The notes: a model not told the origin generated them from the letters alone. A stretch of 64,000 nucleotides of DNA from Puffinus mauretanicus (GCA_023333565.1 JAJKFH010000801.1:1116001-1180000), one strand, 5' to 3'. Shown: positions 26,201 to 39,049, numbered from the stretch's first letter. A program made the numbers and translations.

Positions 26201-26744
26201 CAAAATTCAGCATGTTAATCTGAATAGTAAATCTTTTATATGAATGTGTCACTGGAGCCCCATAGTCTACAAGGTTTTCTTCTTACAGTATCTGTTGCCC
26301 TTGATGTCCATTTTGATTGTAGAATGTGGTAACGTTTCACTGGTGCCACTTGGTTTGCCTGCCGGAGCTGCATGGAGTCAAATGGCTTTAAAGGTTTCCT
26401 GACTACTGGAGGCTCCGGGATCTGTAAGACAACTGTGATTTGTTAAAATGGGAAGTGTAGGGCCTTGGTGTGTGATTAGACGGTGTGATATTTAACCAGT
26501 GGACGTTGCATCTGATCTAGTCATAAAAAAATGAAATTTAAAACAAAAACCGTATTTAAATGTCAGTAAATGTAATGCTCACAGGAACCCATGCTGAGCA
26601 GTGGCTGTTGTGGTATCCGCAGCTTATCTCTTCATGCAGGCTTTGACGTATTGTATGGTTTCTGAGGAGAAAGACTGTCCTGCAATGAATACGCTCGGAT
26701 TGGCATGCAACAAATTTGAATTTAGAGGGAATAGGGTACTGATT
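23211..26744. other. Non-coding DNA with one GC-richer block
   Basis: No gene can be supported. The part from about 24640 to 25150 is richer in G and C than its surroundings. It has a pyrimidine tract ending 'tgctgtag' (AG at 24659-24660) before an open frame, and open frames of 68-120 codons on both strands. I recognise no domain in any of them. The rest is AT-rich. Confidence 0.4.
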
Positions 26745-26925
26745 TCTTGCGTGAGCTTGAGCAAACCTCGCGATGCCGCCGTGCGCGGGACAGCTGTGTC
26801 AGTGCAGGGCAGCTCTGCCACCTCCTCCTGCGGTGACCGCGTCCTGCGTGGAGCTTCTCACTGGTCTTTACCTCCATTCCCCATTGTAAAAAAGGGATGA
26901 TAATTTCTTCCCTTCTCTTTCTTTG
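26745..26925 (+). repeat. MIR/CORE-SINE-like fragment (weak)
   Basis: 'gcgtgagcttgagcaaacc' resembles the MIR core ('tgtgaccttgggcaagtc'). After an inserted GC-rich stretch, 'ccattccccattgtaaaaaa' then 'gggatgataat' resembles the 'cagtttccccatctgtaaaatggggataat' part of the consensus. The order and strand agree with MIR, but the alignment is loose. Confidence 0.35.
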
Positions 26926-29900
26926 TGTGTTTTGACTGGTATTTTAAGCTCCCATACTATCCATCTGTATTTGTTTAGTACGTAAACTGTGTATTTTTGT
27001 GCTATGGTGCTTATTGTGCTAAGTTCGAGTACTTGTCTATACTTAACATTATATTAAATGATACAAATGTCATTGATCTATTGAAGAGATGGCATTTATT
27101 AAGAGATTATAGGAACATTTACATCTGTACAATAGTAGTCGAGCTACACTCGTAGAACAGGTTTATTCTAAATTACAAAGAAAACTGAGGATAATGTCTT
27201 CTGTTCATGTCCACATTTGTGTCTGAATCAGGGTTTTATTATGAATCTAAGCAGTATTTGTCACAGTTCGTGCACAGCAATTAACTTTTTTTACTGGATC
27301 AGGCAATATCCTACATATTAATAAATTGGTAATATTTCAGTTGATGAGAAAATTCTGACTGATAGTGGAATCTCATATAAAATGTTCAGATCAAATATTT
27401 CTTTCTGTATTAACCTCATGTAAGAATATCATGGGTTTGATAATGCTTTGATTAGAAAAATATATATAAATAATATGTGGCAAATTAATTATTTCAGTTT
27501 TAATAAAATGAGACATTTTGATTGATGGGAACTGAAATTTTGTTTACTGGGAAGTTTCAACAGTCCTTGTTTTCATCTTGCTTGGGAAGGAAAACAAATA
27601 CTGAAATAATTTTTCTGCTAAATGGAGATTTAATTTCCTTTCCTCACCTTGGTTTTGCTTTTTAGCACGTAATTTTCCCATCCGTCTACAATCTATCAAT
27701 ATCATTAAAAATGTATTGTAAAATGAACTGACTAAAGAAAGCATATTTAGACACAAGCTTTTAGTGAGTGCTTAATTCATCCTTTGCTTATGCAAGACCA
27801 CAATCTCCATGCACAACTCCTTTAATATCCAGCATGGTATTTCAAGCATGAATTGACTCCTTTCAGGTTGTTTGTATAAATAAAGTGAGCAGGATTGGGT
27901 TTAGAACTATCTACAGGATGGAAACATATTGAGGGGGTTATATTGAGGGGTATCTTGTTTCTCTGTCTTCATCAGAAAGACAGACATCTGCTGTTTGCCA
28001 TTTGTAATGGGTGTGCGTAGCTTGCTTTGTCTTGGTGCCCCACTGGATCTGAGATGATTCCAGAGGAGTCATTACAGCTTTTACAATACGAATGCAATAG
28101 CTCCTTTGCAGCCATGAATATTCCTATAAAAATGTGCTTCCAAAGTCACTCATTACCGAGAGTGCACTGATGAGCACTGAAGGCATCCTTGAAGTCCTTG
28201 GTATACATCCTGGGTTGGTTGCAAGCAGACCATTCTAAGATCTCCATATGGACAAAACTTTCAAACGTGCCTAGCTGAATATGGCATCCAAATCCCACGC
28301 TGGGTATTCACTCCGATTTAGATCTTGGTTCTCCATGCATATCATATGCAAGAGAATGCACAGACAAGAAAATTATAGCCAGGGTGAAACCACAGCACAT
28401 ACAGATACTCTTCATCCTGGTTTCAAGTAGTCAGCCACTGACAGTGAATCTGGGTCAGGCAGCTGCTCTGAGCACCACATTCCCATGACTAGTCTAATAT
28501 CATCCCAGACCTGCTTGTATAGATAGATCAGAGCTGCTGTCGCATCCCAGCTGCATTTAAACTTGCCCTTGATCACAATCCCGCCTCTGTTCATTTGTTC
28601 TAAGTACAGTTTATTTTGTCCTTGTTTGCCTTGCCAAATTTGCGGAGATGCGTGTGTTGGCTTTGGGCAAATAGCTCCTAGAGAAATGCTATCACTTAAG
28701 GTATTCCTTATTCCACAGCAGGTTTGTGTGGCTGGTAGAGTGTGGGGTGTATTCTCAGGAGTGTGAGTTTGTGGTGAGAGATCCCGGTGTCCCAGGGGTA
28801 GCTGGCAGCTATCTGCAAGAATGGTGCCAACTGACTCAGAAAAGAGTTATGCACAAAAGCTGGCCTGGTGGTTTGCTGTTTTTTTCCTAAAGCAGACACC
28901 TCAAGGTTTACACTGTAAGTCATGTGAGCTTTTTTAGAAGGAAGTAAAAGAAAAGAAGAGACAAAAAATGCTGAAGCATAGCACTCGATGAGTTCTTTGA
29001 AGCTAATTTGCAAAGGATTATTCATTTAAATACTGTTTCAGTTCTTACAGTGCTGTTATTCCTTTCATGGACCGCATGTTTCTGGATCATTGTCTAAAAT
29101 AACTCTGTGAAAGCATCAGTAACAAAGTTTTTAACTGCAGTTCTAACCTGGTTGATTTTCTCCCTGGCGTGGAAGATCTAGCTTCTACCCTCTCCTTCCT
29201 TCAGGCCTTTCCTGTGATCGCAAGTGTACTGTGGGATGAAAGTCATACCCTCCTCATGGTTTATCTCCCTGTACCTTTACAGGGTTATGGGGTATATCTA
29301 GGTCATGGTCTTATTTTGCTGTGATGTACAGGAGAGGCAGACAGTCTTTGAACTTCACCAGGAGAGAATTTGGATGTTACACTGCGGTGTTCCTATTTTG
29401 TACTATTTTTTCACTCAGCAATATGGCAACGAGCACTTGTATATATGTTTTTGCAAAATGTAATTGATAAATATTGAATCCAAAGCACTGGATTTAGCTG
29501 CTAGCGAGGTCGTTGCATGCTTCTGTACACAAAGTACAGAAGTTTGGGTGCCAGCTGCTATTGAGAGTGAGGTGATGTGGCTTTTTTAAAGCAAAAACAA
29601 TACTTCATCTCAAAGCTGCAGTGCATAAGGACCGTGTCTTTCTAGCCATGTTATCTGCAGTCTTCTGTGTTGTAATGACAAAAATTCATGGCTATTACCA
29701 AACTGACCCAGATAGACCAAAGGATGTTTTCGTTGCAAAGGATGTTTTTGTTCCCTTTTCATTTGGGCTGCCCCAGCACTGCACAGCAGAGACTTGTGGA
29801 GCTGTGAGTAGAATGGAGTGATCCTATAAATGACCCTGATTATCACTTTCATAAATGACTCTGCATTTTCTAACCAAATGACCAATGAAGCAAAAGACAT

Positions 29901-30654
29901 TGAACAAGATTCTTAATTATAACAAATGGAATCTGTGCTGTCTAATCAGATTGTTGTATAGGTGGCTATTATTAATTGCTAAAAGTTAAAGCAATTAAAC
30001 TTCAAGCAGTCATTGGGCAGATTATATCAAAGAGTTACTTCATTGGTGGGTTTGGGTTTGTGGTTTTGGGTTTTTTTTGTTGTTGTTGTTTGTTTAATTA
30101 CTATCTCTAGTGCAAACTCACAGTATATTGATCTTTCAAATCTGTCTAAAGGTGAAGTATTAATACTGGTGCCAAAACAGCTGCTGCAGGTGTTGCTATT
30201 ATAGACTTGCAAACCTGAACAAATTTAATATTGAGTCCCCATTTTGTGAGACAGCAAAGGGAGCAAAAGGTAATTTAGGGTTTTCTATTCTTTCTTTTTT
30301 GCTTCTTAGCATGTCTGTCTTTATCTGCATTTTCTATCTATTTCTGAGCTGACTTTTCTATGTCCTTTCTCCTTTTCTTTTCATATATATCAAAGCTGAG
30401 TGCTTGTCTGTCAGACAAGTGTGGAGGGGGTATCTATTTTGGCTGGTTTGGAGACTAGAGCATTCTGGAGAAACACTGAGAGTAGATGTGGTCCCTCAGT
30501 TCAGTATGCAGCTTGTTGCTGATGCAGTATGATCCTGTTTTGAAGAATAAAGTATACTGCTCCTTTGCAACATATTTGTGCCAGGGATTTGCACTGATGC
30601 AGCTACTTTGGTGCAACAAATCTCTATTACAGCAAACTCTAATTGACCTCATTG
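26926..30654. other. AT-rich non-coding DNA, no gene seen
   Basis: No gene can be supported. An 18-bp near-identical tandem duplication ('aaaggatgttttcgttgc' and a 16/18 copy) lies at 29719-29754. A perfect hairpin with 9-bp arms ('cttctgtac', five-base loop, 'gtacagaag') lies at 29520-29542. A T/G-rich simple tract ('ttgttgttgttg') lies around 30079-30094. Confidence 0.45.
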
Positions 30655-30790
30655 TATCTGAGTTTACCCATTTGTAAAGCGGGCAACTTAGCGTTTGTCT
30701 ATCACATGGGAGTATTGTAAGGCTTGCTGAAGAGTAGCTTTTAAAGCATTTGGAGATCCTTGGGTGACAGACACTATAGAAAAGCACTGA
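30655..30790 (+). repeat. Ancient SINE (MIR/CORE-type) 3' part
   Basis: 'gagtttacccatttgtaaag' followed by 'cgggcaact', then 'atcacatgggagtattgtaa' and 'ggcttg', then 'aaagcatttggagatccttg' and 'ggtgacagacactatagaaa'. This follows the middle and tail of the ancient amniote SINE pattern (tttcccatctgtaaaatggg ... ttgtgaggcttaa ... aaagcgctttgagatcct). It is the best preserved such copy in the window. Confidence 0.55.
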
Positions 30791-31440
30791 TTCTATGCAC
30801 TATTTTACTGCTCTCCTTTTCCATTTTAAGTCCAGCTCAGCACTTATACCAAAAATGTCAGCACTCTGCTCCTGTACAAAAACAGGTTTGCTCACTGTTT
30901 TTATTGAGAAGTGGTATTTGTATTCCCCATGCATGCACACACAATGCCTTCAGAAATTAGAGTAAAGCCGCCTAATTCCAAGTAGATTTACCTCACAGCA
31001 GGGCAAACCAGACCGGTGCTTCCACATCCAGGCCGAATGTTGCCAGAATTCCTCAGCAGGCTTTAGTTACAGAAGCAAGGAAGAAAACCAAGTCTGTAGT
31101 TCGATTGCTGTTCCCTTCACGTCTGGTCATTTGGAATCACTGAATCACCTAGTTACTTAAGTGAGCTTTGAGTGATGTTATGAGCATCCTTCTTAAAGGG
31201 TAAAAGTTGCTGCTTAGTCGGAGGTTTTCCAAAAGCCTTGATAAGGCTTGAATGCCCTATTCCCAGAACGTAGAATAATCCTCAGGTGGCCTGGAAAACC
31301 AGCCTGAACGCTGCACTTTCAGAATGACCTGTGCTTTGTTACTTTACCCTCTGGATCTCGATTCAAAGGCGTTTCTTTGGATGGGCCTTTTGCAAGGCTT
31401 CAAAACCATGGAAGACGGAGTGGCCGGTGAGGCACCGGAT

Positions 31441-31677
31441 GGAGCGGGGCGGGGGGGGCTGTCCGTGGTGCTGAGCGCTGCCGGGGCGGCGGGGGCTGTC
31501 CGTGGTGCTGAGCGCTGCCGGGGCGGCGGGGGGCTGTCCGTGGTGCTGAGGGCTGCCGGGGCGGCGGGGGGCTGTCCGTGGTGCTGAGCGCTGCCGGGGC
31601 GGCGGGGGGCTGTCCGTGGTGCTGAGCGCTGCCGGGGCGGCGGGGGGCTGTCCGTGGTGCTGAGCGCTGCCGCGCTG
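31441..31677 (+). repeat. CpG-rich minisatellite, six copies of a 38-bp unit
   Basis: The block 'gtccgtggtgctgag' recurs at 31461, 31498, 31536, 31574, 31612 and 31650, giving spacings of 37, 38, 38, 38 and 38 bp. Each unit continues 'cgctgccggggcggcggggg'; one copy has 'ggctgcc' in place of 'cgctgcc'. The array is very CpG-rich and nearly homogeneous, which suggests recent expansion or gene conversion. Because 38 is not a multiple of three, all three frames cycle through the unit and open frames of 87-138 codons arise on both strands; these are not genes. The array sits in AT-rich DNA away from the two CpG islands. Confidence 0.95.
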
Positions 31678-32043
31678 CCTGGAGAGGGTGAGAGTGGAGG
31701 ATTGTTCTGCTTAGCACAGGGACGGATGAGTGCCTGCCCTCCCCCAGGTCTGTAGCCCACAGGTCTCAGCCCTCTTCATGCCAGTCGGCACACAGGGATT
31801 CATCTGAAACCAACAAGGGGTTGTAATAGAATCCTGTTACAAACAACTGTACAGAGGCTTGCTCCAGAGGTACCACGAGAATGGCGGCATCTTAAAATGT
31901 GGCCACAATTAGCCATTCAGGAGCCAGTCCGAAAACACAGCATTGCTATTCTCTGCCTTGTCCCTTATCAGTGTGTGGCAGATGAGGAGGAACATTTATA
32001 CAAGACCACCTGCCCCTTCTGATTTCTGTTTGGACACTGTCAG

Positions 32044-32280
32044 AGATCATAGAATCAGAGGTTCGTTTAGGTTGGAAAAGACCTTTAAGAGCATTGAGTC
32101 CAACTGTTAACCTAACACTGCCAAGTCCACCACTAAACCATGTCCCTAAGTATCACATCTACATGTCTTTTCAATACCTCCAGGGATGGGGACTCAGTCA
32201 CTTCCCAGGGCAGCCTGTTCCAATGCTTGACAACCCCTTCAGTGAAGAATTTTTTCCTAATATCATCTACTTGGGGGTCC
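32044..32280 (-). mobile_element. CR1 LINE, 3' fragment, antisense
   Basis: Read on the + strand, 'atcatagaatcagaggttcg' starts the element with its reversed terminal octamer. 'taggttggaaaagaccttta', 'gagtccaactgttaacctaa', 'cactgccaagtccaccacta', 'aaccatgtccctaagt', 'cctccagggatggggactca', 'cagggcagcctgttccaatg' and 'gaagaattttttcctaatat' follow in order. This is an avian CR1 3' end in near-consensus form, less decayed than the two copies at 9-12 kb, so probably from a younger subfamily. Confidence 0.96.
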
Positions 32281-32818
32281 TCAGCAAGGTTCATCTGAAT
32301 TAACTAAATAGTTGTCAATTGGCTATTTAAGCCACACTGAACTCTCATTGAGAATTAAAGTAGCGTTCATTTCATTTTATTTATTTTACTCATGAAGTGG
32401 ATTAAGCTAAATTAAATTAAAGCTATTTTAATTCCATGTGGGACTATCCTCTCAGATATTTAATGTGGCAAAAATCATCCATCTACAAAGTAAATTTACA
32501 TGTATCTTCCCAAGAATCTCAGTGTAAACAGGTCCTTAGTCCTTATCAAAAAACCCCTTTGTTTGCTGTTAGACAATGTACTTTGGAAGTGTGTAAAGTT
32601 ATAATGAACAAGGGCACCAAGTGTTCACCTGGGGAATTGGCATGGAACAGCAAATGGACTATAAATTCACATTCTAGATTAACTTGTAGTACTTTTCCCT
32701 CTATATTGACAAAACAGGTTCTGTCGAGGTCTATAAGCATTTTCCTGTGGAATTTATGACCCTAGGTTCTGCTTAGAAACTTGATAATCACAAATTCATA
32801 AAGTGAAGTTGGAATCTG
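32281..32818. other. Non-coding DNA, no gene seen
   Basis: Nothing recognisable. A 107-codon + frame at 32436-32759 has no motif I can name. Confidence 0.45.
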
Positions 32819-32912
32819 AGGCCTGATTCAGCAGGGGACACTATGCACATGCTTAGCTTTAAATAGAGAGGTAGTTTGACTGACTGGTTAAGAATTGTGC
32901 TAAATCAGAGCC
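32819..32912. repeat. Ancient imperfect palindrome with both outer arms
   Basis: The left arm 'gaggcctgattcagcagggg' and inner block 'cacatgcttagctttaa' are answered by 'ggttaagaattgtgctaaat' and 'cagagcc', which reads as a decayed reverse complement of the left arm. This is the most complete copy of the palindromic family in the window and gives the arm sequence most clearly. Confidence 0.55.
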
Positions 32913-35900
32913 AAAGTGCCATGGCTTTTTGTGACATTAATATGGCTTCAGGATACGGATGTTCAATGAAAACTTCAGTGATGGTCTTCCTTAATAATTC
33001 AGAAGTCCCGATTTTTCTTCAGAGTTAATATCAGTCTGGATGATACAATCATTCTGCTCATTTGAGTCCTGGCTGTATAAGGACTTGTTTGCAGGAAGTA
33101 GCTTACCGATTACAGCTTTATTACAGGCAGCAGGAACATTGGGCTGTAACCCCTTTTTTTAATTAAAGTTGTTTTTAATTTATTAAGGCTATTTTTAAAC
33201 TATTTTTTAGTTTCCTGGGAAAACAGTGGTGTGCTTTCCAGCAATTTTAATTTAGTTACATTTATGTATGTGCAGCTTTTACTACAGGAAGTCTCTCTTC
33301 GTCATTAGGAGGTGAAAAACATTAATAGCAACACTATTGTGAAGTAAAGTAAAGCTGTTGATGTACTTTATTGCAGTCACAGATTAATATTTCCTAGGGA
33401 AATAATGATACAAAAAGAATCATTGGGGAAGGCTACAGGAAATCATGCAGGACCTTATAATTGCTATGAAACTCACACATTTTTGCCACTGTAAAGAAAT
33501 CTTCCACCACTAATCTTATTCTCAGTTTTAAACCTAAAAATAACATTTTTAAACTAAAAAGAACGTTTAAAGATGAAAAATAAGTAAATGAATAACTGTA
33601 AGAATTTACTTAAGCACTTGAAAATTTCTGATACGAATAAGTGGTTTTCTTCAGCGTCACTGGAATAGCACAGAAAACGTCTGTTTTGTGCCCCTAGCAT
33701 TCCTGCAAAATACTGCAAAGCAGTATGAGCAATATTTGTGTAAAGTCCACAGTTACCTGAGTTATGAGGGATCTGCCAGTGGGGCTTTAGGAAACATGAA
33801 GTATACTTCAAGAAGGAACAGTTTTGTTTAATGCATATATATTATTCACTACTGATATATACATTCTTTTTTCCATGTGTGTGGACTGACGTTACGGATA
33901 TATTTGAATATGCTGAAAAACCTTAAATAGCCTAAAGTTAATAACCTAAAATAAACTTATTTTAGTATCTCAGTAAACAGGGGGGAAAAAACAAATCACA
34001 GAAACAAGTGTGTTTTCCTAAGAGCTTGAAAGGAATAAAATTATTTCTAATAATTTATCTTATTTCTAATAAGTTATCTCTTGATTGTAACTGCAAACTT
34101 GCAGTGGGTTTCTACAGAGATGTATAAAGAAAATTTTAGAAAGGAGAAATGCATTATATTAAAAAAATCTATTCCGTAAGAAACAAATTGCTTACTGTAA
34201 AGTTAAATATGAAATTGAAACAGTTTGGCCCTGACCAGACATAATTTTCCTTATCGGAGGCCTAGGCGAAAGCCAAGGCTTTGAATCTGTAAACGCTTAA
34301 GTGCACGAGCAACTTGCATCTGTGTTTCGTAGTTGGAACTCCCTGGAGAGTGTGTCGTGGGTGGGCGCTTGCAGGCCACCAGAACAGGTCTTACACAACG
34401 GTGATGCAGCGAGTGTCTGGAGCTGCACTAGTCCAGCCCTCCCCCTTTTCCAGCTTCAGGGATTGTGGCTCTGCCACAACTGCTTGTGTTCAAGCTCGTA
34501 CCCCAAAGCATGTACCCGATCATTTTCAACTGCTTGCAACTGTGTGAAAGAGGAGCTAGTACTTCACTTACACATGTCAAGAGGCAGGAAACAAGGCAGT
34601 AGAGATGGAGGTAAGACAGGACCTCAAGGTGGGGCTGAGGCAAATTTGGGATTAACGTAAAGCTGTGCCTCTAAATCTTCCTCAAGGCCCTGTAGTGTGT
34701 AAGATCATCCCTACCCTACGACCTGTTCCAGTATTTCACTGTTAAGTAAATTGATGTAACATTCATGTCCTTCCTATAAAGAAAATTCTACCATGGGAAC
34801 TATTACAGATTTTTTGTTTGACTACTTTATTCTGTGTTTTAGTACCGAACTATTTTAAATTAATTATCCTCTAATTTGTAGTTGAGGCACTCAGTGGCTG
34901 TAAGTGATAACATCTCCACAGTGCAGTTAATGTTATGCTTCTTTCTGTATATAAATACTTCACAAATGCAGTTTTCTCCAATGTAAATTGAATTTTAATA
35001 CGTTAAACAGGATCATTTCTGTATAGTGCTTAGCAATGCATTCCAGGTGCTTGAAAGCAATTTTAGAGAGGGTGAAAAAATTTCCATGAATTGTTCATAT
35101 CTTAGAATTTCTGTCAGTTTCTCCAGTAGACTTAATATTCAGTTAATAGGAAACATCAAAATGGTTTTGAGTATGAATTTAGCTATTTGCTTGCAAAGAC
35201 AGTGAAGTAATTTGGACTTTCTGGATTTTTGACTGAGCTTTTTAGTGCAGGTTCAGTTGAGAAATTCTGATGAAAAACATATTCAAAGGTTAAAAAAAGT
35301 GAGGCACAATTCTTTTTATGTTCTAATACACATATTTTTTACTATAATGGTGTGAGACCAAGAATTACAGGAGTAATTTCTGTAGGAGGCTTTTGTTTTT
35401 CCAGTGTTCAAGGGGACATTTTGAAGAATCTTGGTGGAGGATCTCTGCACTTTTGGGAAATGAGGACCAGTAAGGGATGGGTTGCACTGGAGAAAAATCT
35501 ATGAACTGTCTTGGAAGTCCTGGTCTTTGGAATTACAATCTTCCATTAAAAAAAAAAATTGGCAAAAGATCTAGTATTTACTGGGATTCGAAAGAGCTAT
35601 GTGATAAATGAATACTAGAGAGTAAACTATTTGTGCTGTTAATACATTCTTCGTCTTACTAATCCATCCACAAGGAAAAATAAAAAAAAGACATGGTTAC
35701 TAGATGGGTTTTTTTCTCTTTTAGATAAAGCCCTAAACTTTTCAAGCGCTCTCTGAGACATTTTTATGCATGTCTTGATTGTTATCCCTCCATCATTTAT
35801 GCTATAATGCATTACTGGAAGATCTGGAGTAAATTTAATTTCCTTACCAGCTGCAGTCTTTTCCTTTTGGCACAGAGTCATTATGTTTGGCTGTGTTTAG

Positions 35901-38024
35901 AATGAGAATAGAAAAAGCTTTTCACCGGGCTTCTCAGATCTGTGGTGTTGTGCAAAGAACTGAAGTAGGAACTTGTCATGGTAGAGACCCTGCGAGATAG
36001 GAAATGAGACATTCTGCTATAGCAGCAGAGTTCTTGTTCTCCAGTGACATTGCAAGAACTCTGAAGGAAATAACTTCTTTTTGCCAATACTCAGAATATA
36101 AACCATATTAGTACTGCAGGCAAGATCACCGAAACTCTAATAGTGAGAGAACAATCTGGGATGTTTTTTATCAAGTCTTCATCCAGGGTGATGTAGTTAA
36201 AAGACAGCAAAAAGCTTGATCAGCAGTTCAGCGTCACAGATGTGATTACCAAAAGTGTCAGGCTTAGCAGTGCTCTTGTTGAAGTCAGCGGGCATTTTCT
36301 CAATGACGTTAAGGGTATGGGGAACTTGTATGTTTTAAATAAGCAGTTAGCAAATGCATGTGCCATGGGTGCATTTCAAAGAGTCTCAATGCAAGAGCTC
36401 CATCATCTTGCCCTTCTCATAATTTCTTTTGATTATACTGTGCTAATGTTGGCTGTTCTGATATGTGGGGTAGGTATACTCCAGTACTGCTTCTAAGTCT
36501 GTTCTGTTACTAGTAAGCATTTATCTAAGTCCCCAGTATGACTGCATCTTCAGGAGTGGCTTTGCACCAAGAATGTTTGTTCCCCTGACCTTTATGTACT
36601 GTAAAAAAACCCTTAGAAAACAGAGTAAAAGATAAACGCAGCATGATAACAGCAACAACTCAGCAAGCTTCAGTCTTTCCTAAATGCAAATCAGCACAAA
36701 CTTAGACTAATTAAATTCTGCAGTTAATGACAGACTATACAAGCCTGATTTAGCAGATCCTCTAATGAGACCCTTGGGACTTGGAAAGCAGAAGCACGTT
36801 GCCCTCTGAGGTTATTAAGGCATAGCATCACCCTCACCTGAGATTATGGAGCTGCTACCTGTGATTGGGAGGCCAGGGCACTCAAGATAGCCAACCCAGG
36901 TTTCCTAGAGCAAATAAGAGCTAAAAGAAAGAGTAAAAGGGAAGCACAGCACCCTGCCATTGCTCCCCTAGTTGTTGCCTACTTACTCAGTCTGAAAGAA
37001 AGTTAGTTCTTCAAGGAAGAAAAAGAGAGTTTGGGCCTCTTCCAGTATGTTATGCAACAAAAGATTCTTGGTTTTTGCCTGTAATCAGAGGGCTAATAGC
37101 AAATGTGATTTCATTTGCATTTTCGAGCTTTGAACATTATTTGTGCACTGTTCAGAGAAAGATGCTTTTGATTTATTTTATTTCACCATGACAGAATTTT
37201 TTGTGATTTCTTAGAGATCTGCAGCCACTGCCATTTTTTGGCACCGTACTTCTAAGTTCCCAAAGAGGTTAAATGTGGGGAAAGAACTAGTGCCATTTTT
37301 TGCATGTTAGAAAGAGTCCGGTGCACACATAAGCAAAGGCCTTGAACTTTCATCTGAAGTCAGAGTTGACAGTAATATCTGCAAGCTGTTAAATAGCCCT
37401 GACATGGAAAAGCATTCTAAGGATTGACATGCAAATAAGGGCACAAGTCTTGTGGTTTGTTTCCAAATTCCCACATTCAGTACTGCTACAATAGCCTTTT
37501 GAAAGTGGAGCAGAGTTTGCCCACAGGATAGGTTTATAAGATCACTGCGGAAGCTTATTCACTGCTGTTAGGTCTTATCACTGATGCGCTGATTTGACTT
37601 CCATATTAGGATCCAAATTCTCTTTCAGCACACTCCAATTTCACAGCAAAGCGATGTCAGAGCTCTGTGGAGTGAAGTGTAAGGTTTGGGCAAAACAAGC
37701 TAGCTGGTTTGTTAGAGCGAGCCGTTTGTGTTAGCTGTGTGTACTTAGAAAAACAAAAAACCCCTAAATTTAACAATCGGTTAATTTGTTTCTAAGCAAA
37801 GAAACCATCTTCCGAACACATGGTAGACCACCATGTCATATGATTCCTTCATGAATCTGCACTGACAGCCTCAAAAGTTTATTTTCTGCCAAGTTTCCAT
37901 AATCTGCATCTGGGAGGAGATAAAATAGGCATGTGCTGTAATATTCCATTGCGTGACTAGTACTAAGCATCCCCAAAGGGTCAAAGTGAGTATTTGCTCA
38001 TATAGTCAGGTGTTTGCTAGTTTG
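32913..38024. other. AT-rich non-coding DNA, no gene seen
   Basis: No gene can be supported. A 19-bp tandem duplication ('ttatttctaataatttatc' and an 18/19 copy) lies at 34041-34078. A half-site of the palindromic family ('ttgttgaagtcagcgggcat') lies at 36276-36295. A 119-codon + frame at 34301-34660 and its companions are unremarkable. Confidence 0.45.
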
Positions 38025-38100
38025 ATAATGGTTTGTAGAGCATCTAGCACAGTAGGGCACAGACCTAAGTGAGGCCCTCAGATGTCCCAACCCAACAGTG
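38025..38100 (+). repeat. Ancient interspersed repeat fragment
   Basis: 'ggtttgtagagcatctagca' then 'cagtagggcacagacctaag' and 'tgaggccctcagatg' resembles the 3' part of ancient amniote repeats that read 'gcgcctagcacaatggg...ggggcc'. The match is by memory of the pattern only. Confidence 0.35.
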
Positions 38101-39049
38101 ACTGCCATAACCTTCTTCCTGCTGCCACATCTTCTGAGAGAGAAAGAAGATGCCAGGCTGAAGTACACATTCACACATTCACAGTGGTTAAAAAATACAC
38201 TTCATTTTCATAGAGTAACAAGTAAAAGAACAAAAGATTGAGGGTGGAGGATAAAGCAGATATTTCAGTGTTACTCAACATTATAAATTTTCATCAAGCT
38301 TTTTAAATTCAAAACTAGGTTTGATGGAAAGGAAAGTTGGTGTAAATTTACATGGTGGCAGTTTCTCTTTGAGTGAAGTTTTTTTCAGGAAAGAGGAGTA
38401 GGAATAGGGAGAGGCACTCAAAGATGTTTAAGGATGAAGATCGGGAAAGGTTTCTTGTGGATGGAGAATTAATCTGTCCTTGTCTGACTTATCCCAAGAA
38501 CCACTACTTCTGTTAAAACAAAAGCAAACCTGGGTCTAATTGTTGTCTGGGAAAAGGTATGGGACTGGATGGTACAAATAAATTTCTCATCTTCCCCAAG
38601 CCCAATTCCCTGTGAATCTTTATTCACTTGATGGCTGCCCACAAGAATTGCTTGGTCTGTTTCCTCCAATCTGTCCCCAGTGTTATGGATAAAGGTCTTG
38701 AGTCCATCTAGTTCCTCACTTGCCCCCTTTGTGTTTTGATTGTGGGATTTGTTCCGTTCTTCAGCCACAAGTCCTTACTCATCTCCACTGCTTGTTCTTG
38801 AGGGATTGGCATGTTCTCCAGCATGATGGTGAAAGATATGCTCCGCCACACAGCGCAAGGTGCCAGGGGCTGCAGAGTCCTGAGGAGCTGCCTAGTGTGT
38901 TGGGCGCTGCTGGGAGAGCTCTTGTTTTGAGATCAGTAAAATTCTCTTCACCGGTGAGCCTGACTGAACAGCTAAAGCAAAGACGTTGTGAGATGTGGGA
39001 CATGATATAATCATTGCCTGTAATTATGAATGACTGTGTAGTGCCTGTG

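Noticed and set aside
31344..31760. Frames of 87-138 codons with repeated Ala/Pro/Ser/Arg peptides
   Set aside because: They are produced by the 38-bp minisatellite, which cycles through the three frames; there is no independent sign of coding.
38469..38768. 99-codon minus-strand frame with a hydrophilic, Glu/Asp/Lys/Gln-rich first half
   Set aside because: No motif, no splice or start context that stands out, and the length is within chance expectation.
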